Source: Tardiphaga sp. vice304 (GTDB taxonomy: Bacteria > Pseudomonadota > Alphaproteobacteria > Rhizobiales > Xanthobacteraceae). From it: a stretch of DNA of 64,000 bases. The DNA lies in NCBI RefSeq assembly GCF_007018905.1, contig NZ_CP041402.1, forward strand, positions 2,344,001 through 2,408,000, in the 5' to 3' direction. Within the stretch, counting starts at the first letter, position 1, and each line of letters starts with the position of its first letter. This document shows positions 51,659 to 60,422 of this stretch, piece by piece. A program made the translations under genes and the position numbers. The notes under the pieces are model-generated. The model saw only the letters and a list, made by a program, of their open reading frames with translations, made no database searches and was not told where the DNA came from.

Positions 51659-52386
51659 TTTTGACGGCTGGGGGCATTGCGACCGGGAGCGCTTCTCAGG
51701 ACCCGCGTCCTGTATTGATCGTCACGGGACTGGTTCAGGAAGCCAAGATCGCAGCCGGCCCCGGCATGACCGTCATCTGCAGTTCCAGCGACCCCGCCCA
51801 GCTCCGCGCTTTGTTGGCTGGCTTCGATCCCACCACCATCCGCGGCGTGATCTCGTTCGGCGTTGCCGGCGGTCTCGATCCGCAGCTCAAGTCCGGCGCC
51901 GTGATCGTGGCGACCGAAGTCATGGCTGGCGAGCGCTGCTGGCAGGCCTGCGAAACCCTGAGCGAGGAGTTGATCGCCGGCGCCGGCATCGGCCAGAAAG
52001 TGTTCCGCGGCGGGCTTGCCGGTGTCGAGAAGGTCGTCACCGGACAGGTCGGCAAGGCTGCCCTGCGCTCCGGCACGGGCGCTGCCGCGGTCGATATGGA
52101 AAGCCACATTGCCGCCGGCTACGCCGCGGCTGCCGGATTGCCGTTTGCCGCCCTGCGCGTCGTCTCCGATCCCGCCCACCGGGCGCTGCCGGAACTGGCG
52201 ACCACCGCGATCAAGCCGAATGGCGACATCGACCTCGCCAAGGTGATGCGCGGCATCGCCCGCAACCCGCTGGTGATCCGCGCGCTGGTCTCGACCGGCC
52301 GCGACTTCAACCGCGCGCTGCGCAGCCTGCGCGACTGCCGCAGCTTCTTCCTCGGCGAAACCAGCCTGGTGTCGGCGGAAGTCTAG
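51655..52386 (+). CDS. hpnG: adenosylhopane nucleosidase HpnG
   Basis: This is a 243-residue protein of the purine-nucleoside-phosphorylase/MTA-SAH nucleosidase fold: GVISFGVAGGLDPQLKSGAVIVATEV and AAAVDMESHIAAGYAAAAGLPFAALRVVSDPAH with the substrate-site glutamate. It releases adenine from adenosylhopane to give ribosylhopane. GTG start overlapping the shc stop (GTGA). In many genomes hpnH is adjacent; here it is 2.5 kb away on the opposite strand. Confidence 0.93.
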   Translation: MILTAGGIATGSASQDPRPVLIVTGLVQEAKIAAGPGMTVICSSSDPAQLRALLAGFDPTTIRGVISFGVAGGLDPQLKSGAVIVATEVMAGERCWQACETLSEELIAGAGIGQKVFRGGLAGVEKVVTGQVGKAALRSGTGAAAVDMESHIAAGYAAAAGLPFAALRVVSDPAHRALPELATTAIKPNGDIDLAKVMRGIARNPLVIRALVSTGRDFNRALRSLRDCRSFFLGETSLVSAEV

Positions 52387-52412
52387 TTCTTCCCGAACCG
52401 CGACGTTCTATT

Positions 52413-52600
52413 CTTCCCCTCTCCCCCGCGCGAAGCGAAGCTTCGCTAGGTGGGAGAGGGTGGATCGAACCGCGAAGCGGTTCGAGACGGGTGAGGGCGG
52501 CAACAAACTCCGAGCCAGTAACCCCGCATCCGACGCGGACTTCGTCCGCGCCACCTTCTCCCACCTAGCGAAGCTTCGCTTCGCGCGGGGGAGAAGGAAG
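52413..52600. repeat. family B repeat with nested GCGAAGCTTCGC modules
   Basis: The left arm (CCCTCTCCCCCGCGCGAAGC ... GGTGGGAGAGGG) is mirrored by CACCTTCTCCCACCTAGCG ... GGGGGAGAAGGAAG. Both arms carry the CTAGCGAAGCTTCGC module. It separates hpnG from the regulator gene (convergent), where it may terminate both. Confidence 0.8.
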
Positions 52601-52619
52601 ATCGACAGCGCTCGTCGGC

Positions 52620-53168
52620 TCAAAATGACGGTGGCGTGCAGGCGCTGATGATTTCGCAAGGCGCGTCGCCGACGCAGCGGAATCGGTGAGGACGTCGGCT
52701 TTCGAAATAATAGGCATCGCCGGGATTGAGAATGCGGCGCTCGTCATCGACCGTGACTTCAAGCCGGCCGCTCACCACGATGCCGCCTTCCTCGCCGTCA
52801 TGCACCAGCGGCACCCGGCCTGTGTCGCTGCCCGGCTCGTAGCGCTCCTTCAGGATTTGCAGGCTGCGGCCGAAAAGATTGTCGCCGATCTGACGGTAGG
52901 AAATCGGCTTCTCGCCGATCTCGGTCAGTTCGTCCGATCGATAGAAGGCCTTCTGCCGTGTCTCCGGTTGCATGGCGAAGAATTCGGCCAACCCCATCGG
53001 GATGCCATCGAGAATACGCTTGAGCGCGCCGACCGACGGATTCATCTGGTTGGACTCGATCAGCGAAATCGTCGAATTGGTCACGCCCGAGCGCTTGGCC
53101 AACTCGCGCTGCGACAGCTTGTGTCGGCCACGAACGAACCTCAGCCGCTCGCCCAGATCGATGGTCAT
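52620..53168 (-). CDS. XRE-family regulator with C-terminal cupin domain (PuuR-like)
   Basis: This is a 182-residue protein with a helix-turn-helix of the XRE type at residues ~6-60 (LSQRELAKRSGVTNSTISLIE) and a cupin ligand domain at ~105-175 (VPLVHDGEEGGIVVSGRLEV, LNPGDAYYFESRRPHRFRC). The architecture matches PuuR and related repressors of polyamine or amino-acid catabolism. The ATG at 53168 is taken because it starts the HTH domain; longer frames on this strand run antisense to the aminotransferase. It is divergent from that aminotransferase with 144 bp between, so it is probably its regulator. Confidence 0.9.
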   Translation of the reverse strand: MTIDLGERLRFVRGRHKLSQRELAKRSGVTNSTISLIESNQMNPSVGALKRILDGIPMGLAEFFAMQPETRQKAFYRSDELTEIGEKPISYRQIGDNLFGRSLQILKERYEPGSDTGRVPLVHDGEEGGIVVSGRLEVTVDDERRILNPGDAYYFESRRPHRFRCVGDAPCEIISACTPPSF

Positions 53169-53312
53169 AGCCAATGCCTGTTGGAAGTGTTTCGGATCCG
53201 GCAAATATGCGCCGTTGAGCAGAAATAAATCAATGGCTTGCGCCACCCAAGAAAAGGACTTGTTGCGCCTTGGGCGAACGTGATCTGGTGCGTTCAGCCA
53301 GAGGAGCGCCCC

Positions 53313-54644
53313 TTGTCCATTCATCAGATTCCGAACAGCCTGCAACTCGAATCGTTTTGGATGCCGTTTACGGCCAACCGCCAGTTCAAGTCGGCGCCGC
53401 GCATGTTCGCCGCCGCGGAGGGCATGCACTACACGACCGAAGACGGCCGCAAGGTAATAGACGCATCGGCGGGCCTGTGGTGCACCAATGCCGGCCATGG
53501 CCGCCGCGAGATCGCCGCGGCCGTCGAACGCCAGCTCACGACCCTCGATTTTGCACCAGCGTTCCAGATGGGCCATCCGCTGGCCTTCGAGTTCGCCAAC
53601 CGGCTGGCCGAGATCGCCCCCGAAGGCCTCGATCGCATCTTCTTTACTAATTCCGGTTCGGAATCGATGGATACCGCGCTCAAGATCGCGCTGGCCTATC
53701 ACCGGGCCAACGGCCAAGCCGCGCGCACGCGCCTGATCGGCCGCGAGCGCGGCTATCACGGCGTCGGCTTCGGCGGCACGTCGGTGGGCGGCATGCTCAA
53801 CAACCGCCGCGCCTTCTCGTCCGCCCAGCTGCCGGGCGTCGATCACATCCGCCACACCTATGATCTGGCTCGCAACGCCTTCTCGAAGGACCTGCCGGAG
53901 CACGGCGTCGAACTCGCCGACGACGTTGAACGGATGGTCGCGCTGCATGGCGCCGAAACCATCGCCGCCGTCATCGTCGAGCCGGTGCCCGGCTCGACCG
54001 GCGTGCTGCCGCCGCCGAAAGGCTACCTCAAGCGGCTGCGCGAACTGTGTACCAAGCACGGCATCCTGCTGATCTTCGACGAAGTCATCAGCGGCTTCGG
54101 TCGCCTCGGCACCCCGTTCGCCGCGCAGCATTTCGGCGTCACCCCGGACATCATGACCACCGCGAAGGGCATCACCAACGGCACCGTGCCGTGCGGCGCG
54201 GTGTTCGCCAGCCGCACGATCTACGACGGGCTGATGAACGGACCGGAAGGCCAGATCGAGCTGTTCCACGGCTACACCTACTCGGCGCATCCGGTAGCCT
54301 GCGCCGCCGGTATCGCCACGCTGGACATCTACAAGGCCGAGGGACTGCTGACCCGCGTCGCTTCGATCGCCGAGTACTGGCGCGATGCCCTGCACCGGCT
54401 CAGGGAATTCCCGAACGTCATCGACATCCGCAATTGCGGCCTGATGGGCGCCGTCGAATTGGCCCCCCGCAAGGATGCGCCGTATGCGCGCGGCTATGAC
54501 GTGATGGTCGACTGCTTCAACAGCGGCGTCTACCTGCGCCAGAGTGGCGATTCGTTTGCGATGTCGCCGCCGCTGATCGTCGAGAAGAGCCACATCGACG
54601 ATATCGTCTCGATCCTCGGCGACGCCATCAAGCGGGTCGCTTAG
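53313..54644 (+). CDS. class III aminotransferase (omega-amino acid:pyruvate type)
   Basis: This is a 443-residue PLP enzyme, close in sequence to beta-alanine/omega-amino acid:pyruvate aminotransferases: ASAGLWCTNAGHGRREI, FFTNSGSESMDTALKIAL, RERGYHGVGFGGTSVGG, IFDEVISGFGRLG and the PLP lysine near 285 in TTAKGITNG. A TTG at 53313 preceded by GAGGAG (6 bp spacing) is the likely start; the next in-frame ATG (53360) would cut the conserved N-terminus. The divergent PuuR-like gene suggests induction by an amine or amino acid. It interrupts the hopanoid region and has no known hopanoid role. Confidence 0.9.
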   Translation: MSIHQIPNSLQLESFWMPFTANRQFKSAPRMFAAAEGMHYTTEDGRKVIDASAGLWCTNAGHGRREIAAAVERQLTTLDFAPAFQMGHPLAFEFANRLAEIAPEGLDRIFFTNSGSESMDTALKIALAYHRANGQAARTRLIGRERGYHGVGFGGTSVGGMLNNRRAFSSAQLPGVDHIRHTYDLARNAFSKDLPEHGVELADDVERMVALHGAETIAAVIVEPVPGSTGVLPPPKGYLKRLRELCTKHGILLIFDEVISGFGRLGTPFAAQHFGVTPDIMTTAKGITNGTVPCGAVFASRTIYDGLMNGPEGQIELFHGYTYSAHPVACAAGIATLDIYKAEGLLTRVASIAEYWRDALHRLREFPNVIDIRNCGLMGAVELAPRKDAPYARGYDVMVDCFNSGVYLRQSGDSFAMSPPLIVEKSHIDDIVSILGDAIKRVA

Positions 54645-54675
54645 AATCGGATTCGACGGACCGCGACGCTCGCTT

Positions 54676-54821
54676 TCTTCCCTCTCCCCCTGTGGGAGAG
54701 GGTGGATCGGCCGCGAAGCGGTCGAGACGGGTGAGGGGTGCCACGAGCTCCGAACCCAGTGCCCCCTCATCCGACGCCGACTTCGTCGGCGCCACCTTCT
54801 CCCACAAGGGGAGAAGGAAGA
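54676..54821. repeat. family B repeat, simple form
   Basis: CTTCCCTCTCCCCCTGTGGG at the left is mirrored by CACCTTCTCCCACAAGGGGA at the right, with GACGGGTGAGGGG/CCCCCTCATCCG inner arms. It lacks the GCGAAGCTTCGC module seen in the copies at 8312 and 52413. Confidence 0.8.
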
Positions 54822-54856
54822 GGGCGCGTCACGTATGTTTGCTTGATCTAACTACA

Positions 54857-54891
54857 ACAAAAAAGGGCGCGATTTGCATCGCGCCCTTTTT
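54857..54891 (-). terminator. intrinsic terminator of hpnH
   Basis: On the minus strand GGGCGCGAT-GCAA-ATCGCGCCC is followed by TTTTTT, a textbook Rho-independent terminator 20 bp after the hpnH stop. The plus strand also ends in TTTTT, so it may stop the aminotransferase transcript too. Confidence 0.9.
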
Positions 54892-54910
54892 CGTATCTGA
54901 AGAGTTCGAC

Positions 54911-56080
54911 CTACGCCGCGGTCGATGCCTTCTCGGCCTTGGCCTGCGCCTTGAGGGCGGCGGCTTCGGCTTCTTCCTTGCGGATGTCGGACAGGCGCTT
55001 CTGGACTTCCGACGAGAAGATATACTGCGCCGGGCGCTGATGGGTCATGTCGATTTCCGGCGCCATCGGGCCCGAGGTCTTGACGCCACGCATCGCCACC
55101 CACAGGGCCTTGAACGGATTGCTGATCGCGGCATCCGCGGCGGTCGGCTCGTAACCGCAATGCGCCATGCAGTCGGCGCACTTTTCGTACTTGCCGGTGC
55201 CGTAGGTGTCCCAGTCGGTGGTGTCCATCAATTCCTTGAAGGTCTGGGTGTAACCCTCGCCGAGCAGGTAGCACGGCTTCTGCCAGCCGAAGATGTTGCG
55301 CGCCGGCATGCCCCAGGGCTTGCACTCGTATTCCTGGTTGCCGGCCAGGAAGTCCAAGAAAAGTCCGGAATGCATGATGTTCCACTTCTTGCCCTTGCCG
55401 AGCGCGAAGACGTCGCGGAACAGCTTCTTGGTCTTGCTGCGGTTCAGGAAGTGCTCCTGATCGGGCGCGCGCTCATAGGCGTAGCCCGGCGACATCGAGA
55501 CGCCGACGCCCAGCTCCACGGTGTAGTCGAGGAACTTGGCGATGTCCTCGGCAGCGTGACCGTCGAAGATCGTCGCATTGACGTTGACGGCGAAGCCCTT
55601 CGCCTTGGCGGCCTTGATCGCGGAGATCGCGCGGTCGAACACGCCTTCCTGCGACACGGCCTTGTCGTGGTGCTCCCTGAGGCCGTCGAGATGCACCGAG
55701 AAGAACAAATAGGGCGACGGCGTGAACAGATCGAGCTTCTTCTCCAGCAGCAGCGCGTTGGTGCACAGCGAGACGAACTTCTTGCGCTCCACCAGACCGC
55801 GGACGATCTCGCCGATCTCCTTGTGGATCAGCGGCTCGCCGCCGGGAATCGCAACCATCGGCGCGCCGCACTCGTCGGCCGCGTCCCAGCACTCCTGCGC
55901 GGACATGCGCCGATTGAGAATGGCATTGGGGTAGTCGATCTTGCCGCAGCCGACGCAGGCCAGATTGCAGCGAAACAGCGGCTCCAGCATGAGCACCAGC
56001 GGATACCGCTTCCGGCCAAGCAATTTCTGCTTCACCAGATAGCCGCCGATTTTCATTTCTTTGAAGAACGGAATAGCCAT
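54911..56080 (-). CDS. hpnH: adenosylhopane synthase HpnH (radical SAM)
   Basis: This is a 389-residue radical SAM protein with the cluster ligands Cys38, Cys42 and Cys45 (CNLACVGCGK). It adds the 5'-deoxyadenosyl radical to hopene to form adenosylhopane, the first step of side-chain elongation. VAIPGGEPLIHKEIG and VFDRAISAIKAAKAKGF are typical of HpnH. The ATG at 56080 (MAIPFFKEMKIGGYL) is chosen as the family-typical start, with a GAAAGAAACTTG stretch just upstream. It lies opposite to the rest of the hpn genes and has its own terminator. Confidence 0.95.
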   Translation of the reverse strand: MAIPFFKEMKIGGYLVKQKLLGRKRYPLVLMLEPLFRCNLACVGCGKIDYPNAILNRRMSAQECWDAADECGAPMVAIPGGEPLIHKEIGEIVRGLVERKKFVSLCTNALLLEKKLDLFTPSPYLFFSVHLDGLREHHDKAVSQEGVFDRAISAIKAAKAKGFAVNVNATIFDGHAAEDIAKFLDYTVELGVGVSMSPGYAYERAPDQEHFLNRSKTKKLFRDVFALGKGKKWNIMHSGLFLDFLAGNQEYECKPWGMPARNIFGWQKPCYLLGEGYTQTFKELMDTTDWDTYGTGKYEKCADCMAHCGYEPTAADAAISNPFKALWVAMRGVKTSGPMAPEIDMTHQRPAQYIFSSEVQKRLSDIRKEEAEAAALKAQAKAEKASTAA

Positions 56081-56144
56081 TTCAAGTTTCTTTCTGCACA
56101 CACGTCGAAAGTGGTCCGGCAAGTTTATCCGGAAATTTTGTCTT

Positions 56145-56181
56145 GGATCAAACCGTCCCGGGTCAAACTCCGGTCTGATCC
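56145..56181 (-). promoter_or_regulatory. 11-bp inverted repeat upstream of hpnH
   Basis: GGATCAAACCG (56145-56155) and CGGTCTGATCC (56171-56181) match in 10 of 11 positions around a 15-bp spacer that contains CCCGGG. It is 65-100 bp upstream of the hpnH start and could be an operator or leader hairpin. Confidence 0.35.
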
Positions 56182-56499
56182 GGTGATAGCCTGAGTACGA
56201 TCGTCTCTTCGTGGCCCGTCAGATCGACGCCGCAATAAGGATAGCTCTGACTTCAATCTCTAGCGCCATGCCGACGGTGCAAAACTTCTCAATGACTTGA
56301 AGTTCGACCGTCGTCCGCTCCCCACCCTGATGTTAACGAGCCGGGCAGGGTCTCTTACCGCAGATTGGCGGTTTTGTGTCGCAAAGCAGATATACTGGGC
56401 GTTCAGACCCCTGAATAACGTTAAATTGCTTGCCCTGTGCTGCAAATATATCACTCGTTGGAGGGGCTTATAGGGCCTGCCAACAATACGAACCGTTTC

Positions 56500-56517
56500 T
56501 GTGACATAAATATCACA
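56500..56517. promoter_or_regulatory. TGTGACATAAATATCACA palindrome, candidate operator
   Basis: TGTGA and TCACA arms flank an AT-rich 8-bp centre, giving an 18-bp dyad with one mismatched pair inside. It resembles CRP/FNR-type half-sites, but the spacing is 8 rather than 6 for CRP. It lies midway between hpnH and hpnN. Confidence 0.35.
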
Positions 56518-56778
56518 TCAGCCGCGCCGCCGAACGGTACATCAGGCAGGGGATACGCACGGCAAAACTTGCGGCTTGAGACAGTTGGGCTAAACAAAGC
56601 CGGAAACCTCCGCGGTTCGTCACGCTGCTGCCCTATATCCCGGGCTGAACGTGGGCGCCGGGGCGGCGTTCGGGGCGAGCCGCCGCCGATACAGCTTTAG
56701 TTTTGAGATCCCGAGACGCGGTACAAGCTGTCGCGCCCCTGCAGTCTTCGCAAGCTCCGTGGAACAGAAAGAAAAAGT

Positions 56779-59367
56779 GTGCTGACCAGTTTTGTTGTTT
56801 CCGTCGTGAAGGCTTGCACCCGTTTTGCGTCGCTGACGGTGCTGATTTCATTCATCCTCACAGCCGGCGCGGCGTACTACACTTACGAACACTTCGGCAT
56901 CAACACCGATATGAACAAGCTGATCTCGCCTGATCTGGATTGGCGCAAGCGCGATATTGCTTTCGACAAGGCCTTCGATCAGGAACGGCTGATCATCACG
57001 GTGGTCGAGGCGCCGACCCCGGAATTCGCCAATGCCGCCACCGCGGCGCTGGAGAAGAAGCTGCTCGAGAACAAGAAGGAATTCGATTCGGTGCGCCGCC
57101 TTGGCGCCGGCGCGTTCTTTGAAAAGAACGGCCTGCTGTTCCTGCCGACCGCTCAGGTCGCCGAGATGACCGGCCAGTTCCAGTCGGCCGCGCCGCTCCT
57201 GGAAATCATGACCGGCGATCCCAGCCTGCGCGGCCTGACCGGCGCGCTGGAGACCGGATTGACCGGCGTGCGCCGCGGCGAACTCAAGCTCGACGCCACT
57301 GCGCCGACCTTCAACACGGTCGCGCAGACCATCGAGGATGTGCTGAAGAACGGCACGGCTGCGTTCTCCTGGCGCGGCCTTGCCAGCCCGGAGCCGTTGA
57401 CCGCATCGGACAAGCGCGGCTTCATCGAGGTCAAGCCGGTGCTGGACTTCCAGGCGCTGGAGCCCGGCAAGGTCGCGACCGACGCGATCCGCAAGGCCGC
57501 CGTCGATCTCGACATTGCCGGTAATTACGGCGCCAAGGTGCGGCTGACCGGACCGGTGCCGATCGCCAACGAGGAATTCGCCACCGTCCAGGACGGTGTC
57601 GTGATCAACAGCGTCGTTACGATCCTGATCGTTCTGCTGATCCTGTGGCTGGCGCTGCACTCGGCCAAGATCATCTTCGCCGTGTTCGCGACGCTGATCG
57701 TCGGCCTCTCGATCACCACCGCGGTCGGTCTGATGATGGTCGGATCGCTCAATCTCTTGTCGATCGCCTTCGCCGTGCTGTTCGTCGGCCTCGGCGTCGA
57801 TTTCGGCATCCAGTTCAGCGTGCGCTATCGCTCCGAGCGCTACAAGAACAACAACCTGCCGCTGGCGCTGGAAAATGCCGCGCATTACTGCGCGATTCCG
57901 TTGTCGCTCGCCGCGATGGCGACCGCCGCCGGCTTCCTGTCGTTCCTGCCGACCGATTATGAGGGCGTCTCCGAACTCGGCAAGATCGCCGGCGCCGGCA
58001 TGGTGTTCGCGTTCCTGGCCTGCATCACCACCTTGCCGGCGCTGCTCGACCTGCTCAATCCTGCCGGCGAGAAGGAGCCGCTCGGCTATGCCTTCCTGGC
58101 GCCGGTGGATGATTTCCTCGAAAAGCAGCGCTACTGGGTGATAGGCGGCACGCTGCTGCTGACCGTGGCCGGCCTGCCGCTGTTGTACTTCCTGAAGTTC
58201 GACTTCAACCCGATCAACCTGCGCAACCCGAACGTCGAATCGATCGCGACCTATCTCGACCTGCGCAAGGATCCCAACACCGGCGCCAACGCGGTCAACG
58301 TGATGTCGCCGAACGAGGCCGAGGCCAAGAAGGTCGAGGAACGCCTCGCCAAGGTGCCCGAAGTGGCGCGCACGATTTCGCTGAACAGCTTCGTGCCGGA
58401 GGAACAGCCGGCCAAGCTGAAACTGATCGGCGACGGCGCCAAGATCCTGGAGCCCGCGCTCAATCCCGAATCGATTGATGCCGCACCGACCGACGCCGAA
58501 AACGTCACGGCGCTGAAAGACTCCGCCGACAGCCTGCGCAAGGTCGCGAGTACCCAAACCGGGCCGGGCGCAATCGCTGCCAAACGTCTGGCGGATGCGC
58601 TGGTGAAGACCGCGGAGGCCAATCAGGCAACCCGCGACAAGGTGCAGTCGACTTTCGTCGTGCCACTGCAGCTGGCGCTGGCGCAGCTACGCGGCCTGCT
58701 GCAGGCGGCTCCGGTCAGCCTGGAGACGCTGCCGCCGGATCTGGTGAAGTCGTGGACCACCAAGGATGGCCAGGTTCGCGTCGAGGTGCAGCCCGCCGGC
58801 GATCCCAACGACAACGACACGCTGCGCAAGTTCGCCGGCGCCGTACTGGCCTCCGAGCCGCTCGCGGTCGGCGGTCCGATCTCGATCCTGAAGTCCGGCG
58901 ACACCATCGTCACCGCCTTCATCCATGCCGGTATCTGGGCGCTGCTGTCGATCTCGCTGCTGCTGTGGCTGGCGCTGCGGCGCATCAGCGACGTGCTGCT
59001 CACGGTGGTGCCATTGCTGGTGGCCGGCACGGTGACGCTGGAGATCTGCGTGCTGATTGGCCTGCCGCTGAACTTCGCCAACATCATCGCGCTGCCGCTG
59101 CTGCTCGGCGTCGGTGTGGCGTTCAAGATCTATTACGTGACGGCGTGGCGCGCCGGCCACAAGAACCTGCTGCAGTCGTCGCTGACGCGCGCGATCTTCT
59201 TCAGCGCGCTGACCACCGCCACCGCGTTCGGCAGCCTGTGGTTCTCCAACCACCCCGGCACCGCCAGCATGGGCAAGCTGCTCGCACTGTCATTCGTCGT
59301 GACGCTGGCCGCCGTGCTGCTGTTCCAGCCTGCCCTGATGGGCAAGCCGCGGGAGCCAGGGGAATAG
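56779..59367 (+). CDS. hpnN: hopanoid transporter HpnN (RND family)
   Basis: This 862-residue inner-membrane RND protein is built from two repeats, each with one helix, a large periplasmic domain and a helical bundle (first helix ~13-33; FVGLGVDFGIQFSVRYRSERY in repeat one, ILVLLILWLALHSAKIIFAVF; LLLGVGVAFKIYYVTAWRAGH in repeat two). HpnN carries hopanoids from the inner to the outer membrane. It starts at a GTG (GTGCTGACC) with a weak A/G-rich site upstream. Its place next to hpnH and hpnO supports the assignment over the paralogue at 42877. Confidence 0.92.
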   Translation: MLTSFVVSVVKACTRFASLTVLISFILTAGAAYYTYEHFGINTDMNKLISPDLDWRKRDIAFDKAFDQERLIITVVEAPTPEFANAATAALEKKLLENKKEFDSVRRLGAGAFFEKNGLLFLPTAQVAEMTGQFQSAAPLLEIMTGDPSLRGLTGALETGLTGVRRGELKLDATAPTFNTVAQTIEDVLKNGTAAFSWRGLASPEPLTASDKRGFIEVKPVLDFQALEPGKVATDAIRKAAVDLDIAGNYGAKVRLTGPVPIANEEFATVQDGVVINSVVTILIVLLILWLALHSAKIIFAVFATLIVGLSITTAVGLMMVGSLNLLSIAFAVLFVGLGVDFGIQFSVRYRSERYKNNNLPLALENAAHYCAIPLSLAAMATAAGFLSFLPTDYEGVSELGKIAGAGMVFAFLACITTLPALLDLLNPAGEKEPLGYAFLAPVDDFLEKQRYWVIGGTLLLTVAGLPLLYFLKFDFNPINLRNPNVESIATYLDLRKDPNTGANAVNVMSPNEAEAKKVEERLAKVPEVARTISLNSFVPEEQPAKLKLIGDGAKILEPALNPESIDAAPTDAENVTALKDSADSLRKVASTQTGPGAIAAKRLADALVKTAEANQATRDKVQSTFVVPLQLALAQLRGLLQAAPVSLETLPPDLVKSWTTKDGQVRVEVQPAGDPNDNDTLRKFAGAVLASEPLAVGGPISILKSGDTIVTAFIHAGIWALLSISLLLWLALRRISDVLLTVVPLLVAGTVTLEICVLIGLPLNFANIIALPLLLGVGVAFKIYYVTAWRAGHKNLLQSSLTRAIFFSALTTATAFGSLWFSNHPGTASMGKLLALSFVVTLAAVLLFQPALMGKPREPGE

Positions 59368-59408
59368 AAGCTAACGCTCCGAACTCAAGCGAGGCCGCGA
59401 CGCTCCGT

Positions 59409-59537
59409 CACCTCTCCCCACCGGGGAGAGGTCGGATTGCGCAGCAATCCGGGTGAGGGGGCCGCGCGTCGCCGATACTGCATAGCCCCTCACCCGACCG
59501 GCTCTGCCGGTCGACCTCTCCCCGGTGGGGAGAGGTG
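59409..59537. repeat. family B palindromic repeat
   Basis: CACCTCTCCCCACCGGGGAG at the left is mirrored by CTCCCCGGTGGGGAGAGGTG, with nested GGTGAGGGGG/CCCCTCACCC arms and a CCGGCTCTGCCGG hairpin. It lies between convergent hpnN and DUF2147 genes. Confidence 0.85.
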
Positions 59538-59560
59538 TCCCAGCGTTACGGTTGGTCGCG

Positions 59561-60322
59561 TTACTTGGCTGCCGTACTCGGCGCCGCCTTGGCGATTTCC
59601 GGGAGCAGGCAGATATCGCCGATGTCGCCGGTCTGGCCAGTGGCCGCGGCGGTCTTCTGACCGGCAGGAGCCTTGCCGGCCGCGGCAACCGGGGCGGCAG
59701 CCTTCGGCGCGCCGGTGGCAGGAGCAGGGGCCGTTGTGGCGGCCTGAGCAGGCGCTGCGCCCGGCGCAGGTTTCGGCGCGGTGCCGGTAATCCGCGCGAT
59801 GATGCCGGGCTTCGCCGGCGCCGGTGCTGCGGTGCCCTTGGCCATGCTGTTGGTCGGGCTGGAGGGGATCGGCGGGCCGACCCGGGTCCAGGTCTGGCTG
59901 CCGCAGAGCGGCCAGACCAGACAGCCCTCGATTTCGAGCTCGTTCGGTCCCTTGGGCTTGATGCTGGCGCTGTAAAGCTTGCCCGAATCCCGGGCGTCAT
60001 AGACCTTGCCGTTCCACTCGTCGGCCTTGGCCTTCTTTTTCATGTCGAACAGGGTCACCATACCCAGCGTTGGCCTGGTCCGTTTCGACACGTCCGGGTT
60101 GTTCTTGTCGACGCCGCCGGGGATTTTCTCCCACGTTACGGCGCCCCACATGCTGCCATTGCATTCGGCGACGCGGATCACAGCTACAGCATCCTCGACC
60201 TGCCAATCCCCGGTCGGGTCCAATGCGCGGGCGGGCGACAGACCTGCGGAAACAAAACCGGCCGATAAAACTAATCCGCAATAAACTAGATGGCGCGTGG
60301 TATTGCTGGAGCGCTGCAACAT
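59561..60322 (-). CDS. DUF2147 protein with long Ala/Pro-rich tail
   Basis: This is a 253-residue secreted protein. A signal peptide (HLVYCGLVLSAGFVSAGL, cleavage near ARAL) precedes a DUF2147 domain (~35-140: DPTGDWQVEDAVAVIRVAEC, WGAVTWEK, LEIEGCLVWPLCGSQTWTRV). The last ~110 residues are a low-complexity Ala/Pro/Lys/Thr tail that ends in DICLLPEIAKAAPS. DUF2147 proteins are small periplasmic beta-barrels of unknown function; the tail is not part of the usual domain. The ATG at 60322 starts the signal peptide. It sits between hpnN and hpnO on the opposite strand. Confidence 0.85.
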   Translation of the reverse strand: MLQRSSNTTRHLVYCGLVLSAGFVSAGLSPARALDPTGDWQVEDAVAVIRVAECNGSMWGAVTWEKIPGGVDKNNPDVSKRTRPTLGMVTLFDMKKKAKADEWNGKVYDARDSGKLYSASIKPKGPNELEIEGCLVWPLCGSQTWTRVGPPIPSSPTNSMAKGTAAPAPAKPGIIARITGTAPKPAPGAAPAQAATTAPAPATGAPKAAAPVAAAGKAPAGQKTAAATGQTGDIGDICLLPEIAKAAPSTAAK

Positions 60323-60422
60323 GTGATGACCTGTGCTTAAGTAGCGGTTTTCGGCGATGGCAAATCGCCGCATTTGAGTTTTCTAGTTGACGTATCGACC
60401 ATCAACCGACGTAAGTAACTTC

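Larger units (their letters stand above)
56081..56778. other. 698-bp divergent region between hpnH and hpnN
   Basis: No frame with protein-family features is seen. The region must contain promoters for hpnH (minus) and hpnN (plus) and is less GC-rich than its surroundings from ~56380 to 56520. It holds two dyads listed separately. Nothing resembling a known riboswitch or tRNA was recognised. Confidence 0.5.

Noticed and set aside
53169-54770. Upstream extension of the XRE-cupin frame to 716 codons
   Set aside because: The extension is antisense to the aminotransferase; the HTH domain starts naturally at the ATG at 53168.
54857-54891. Small RNA gene at the inverted repeat between the aminotransferase and hpnH
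   Set aside because: The hairpin with T-run fits a terminator for hpnH; no upstream promoter-like sequence for an independent RNA was seen.
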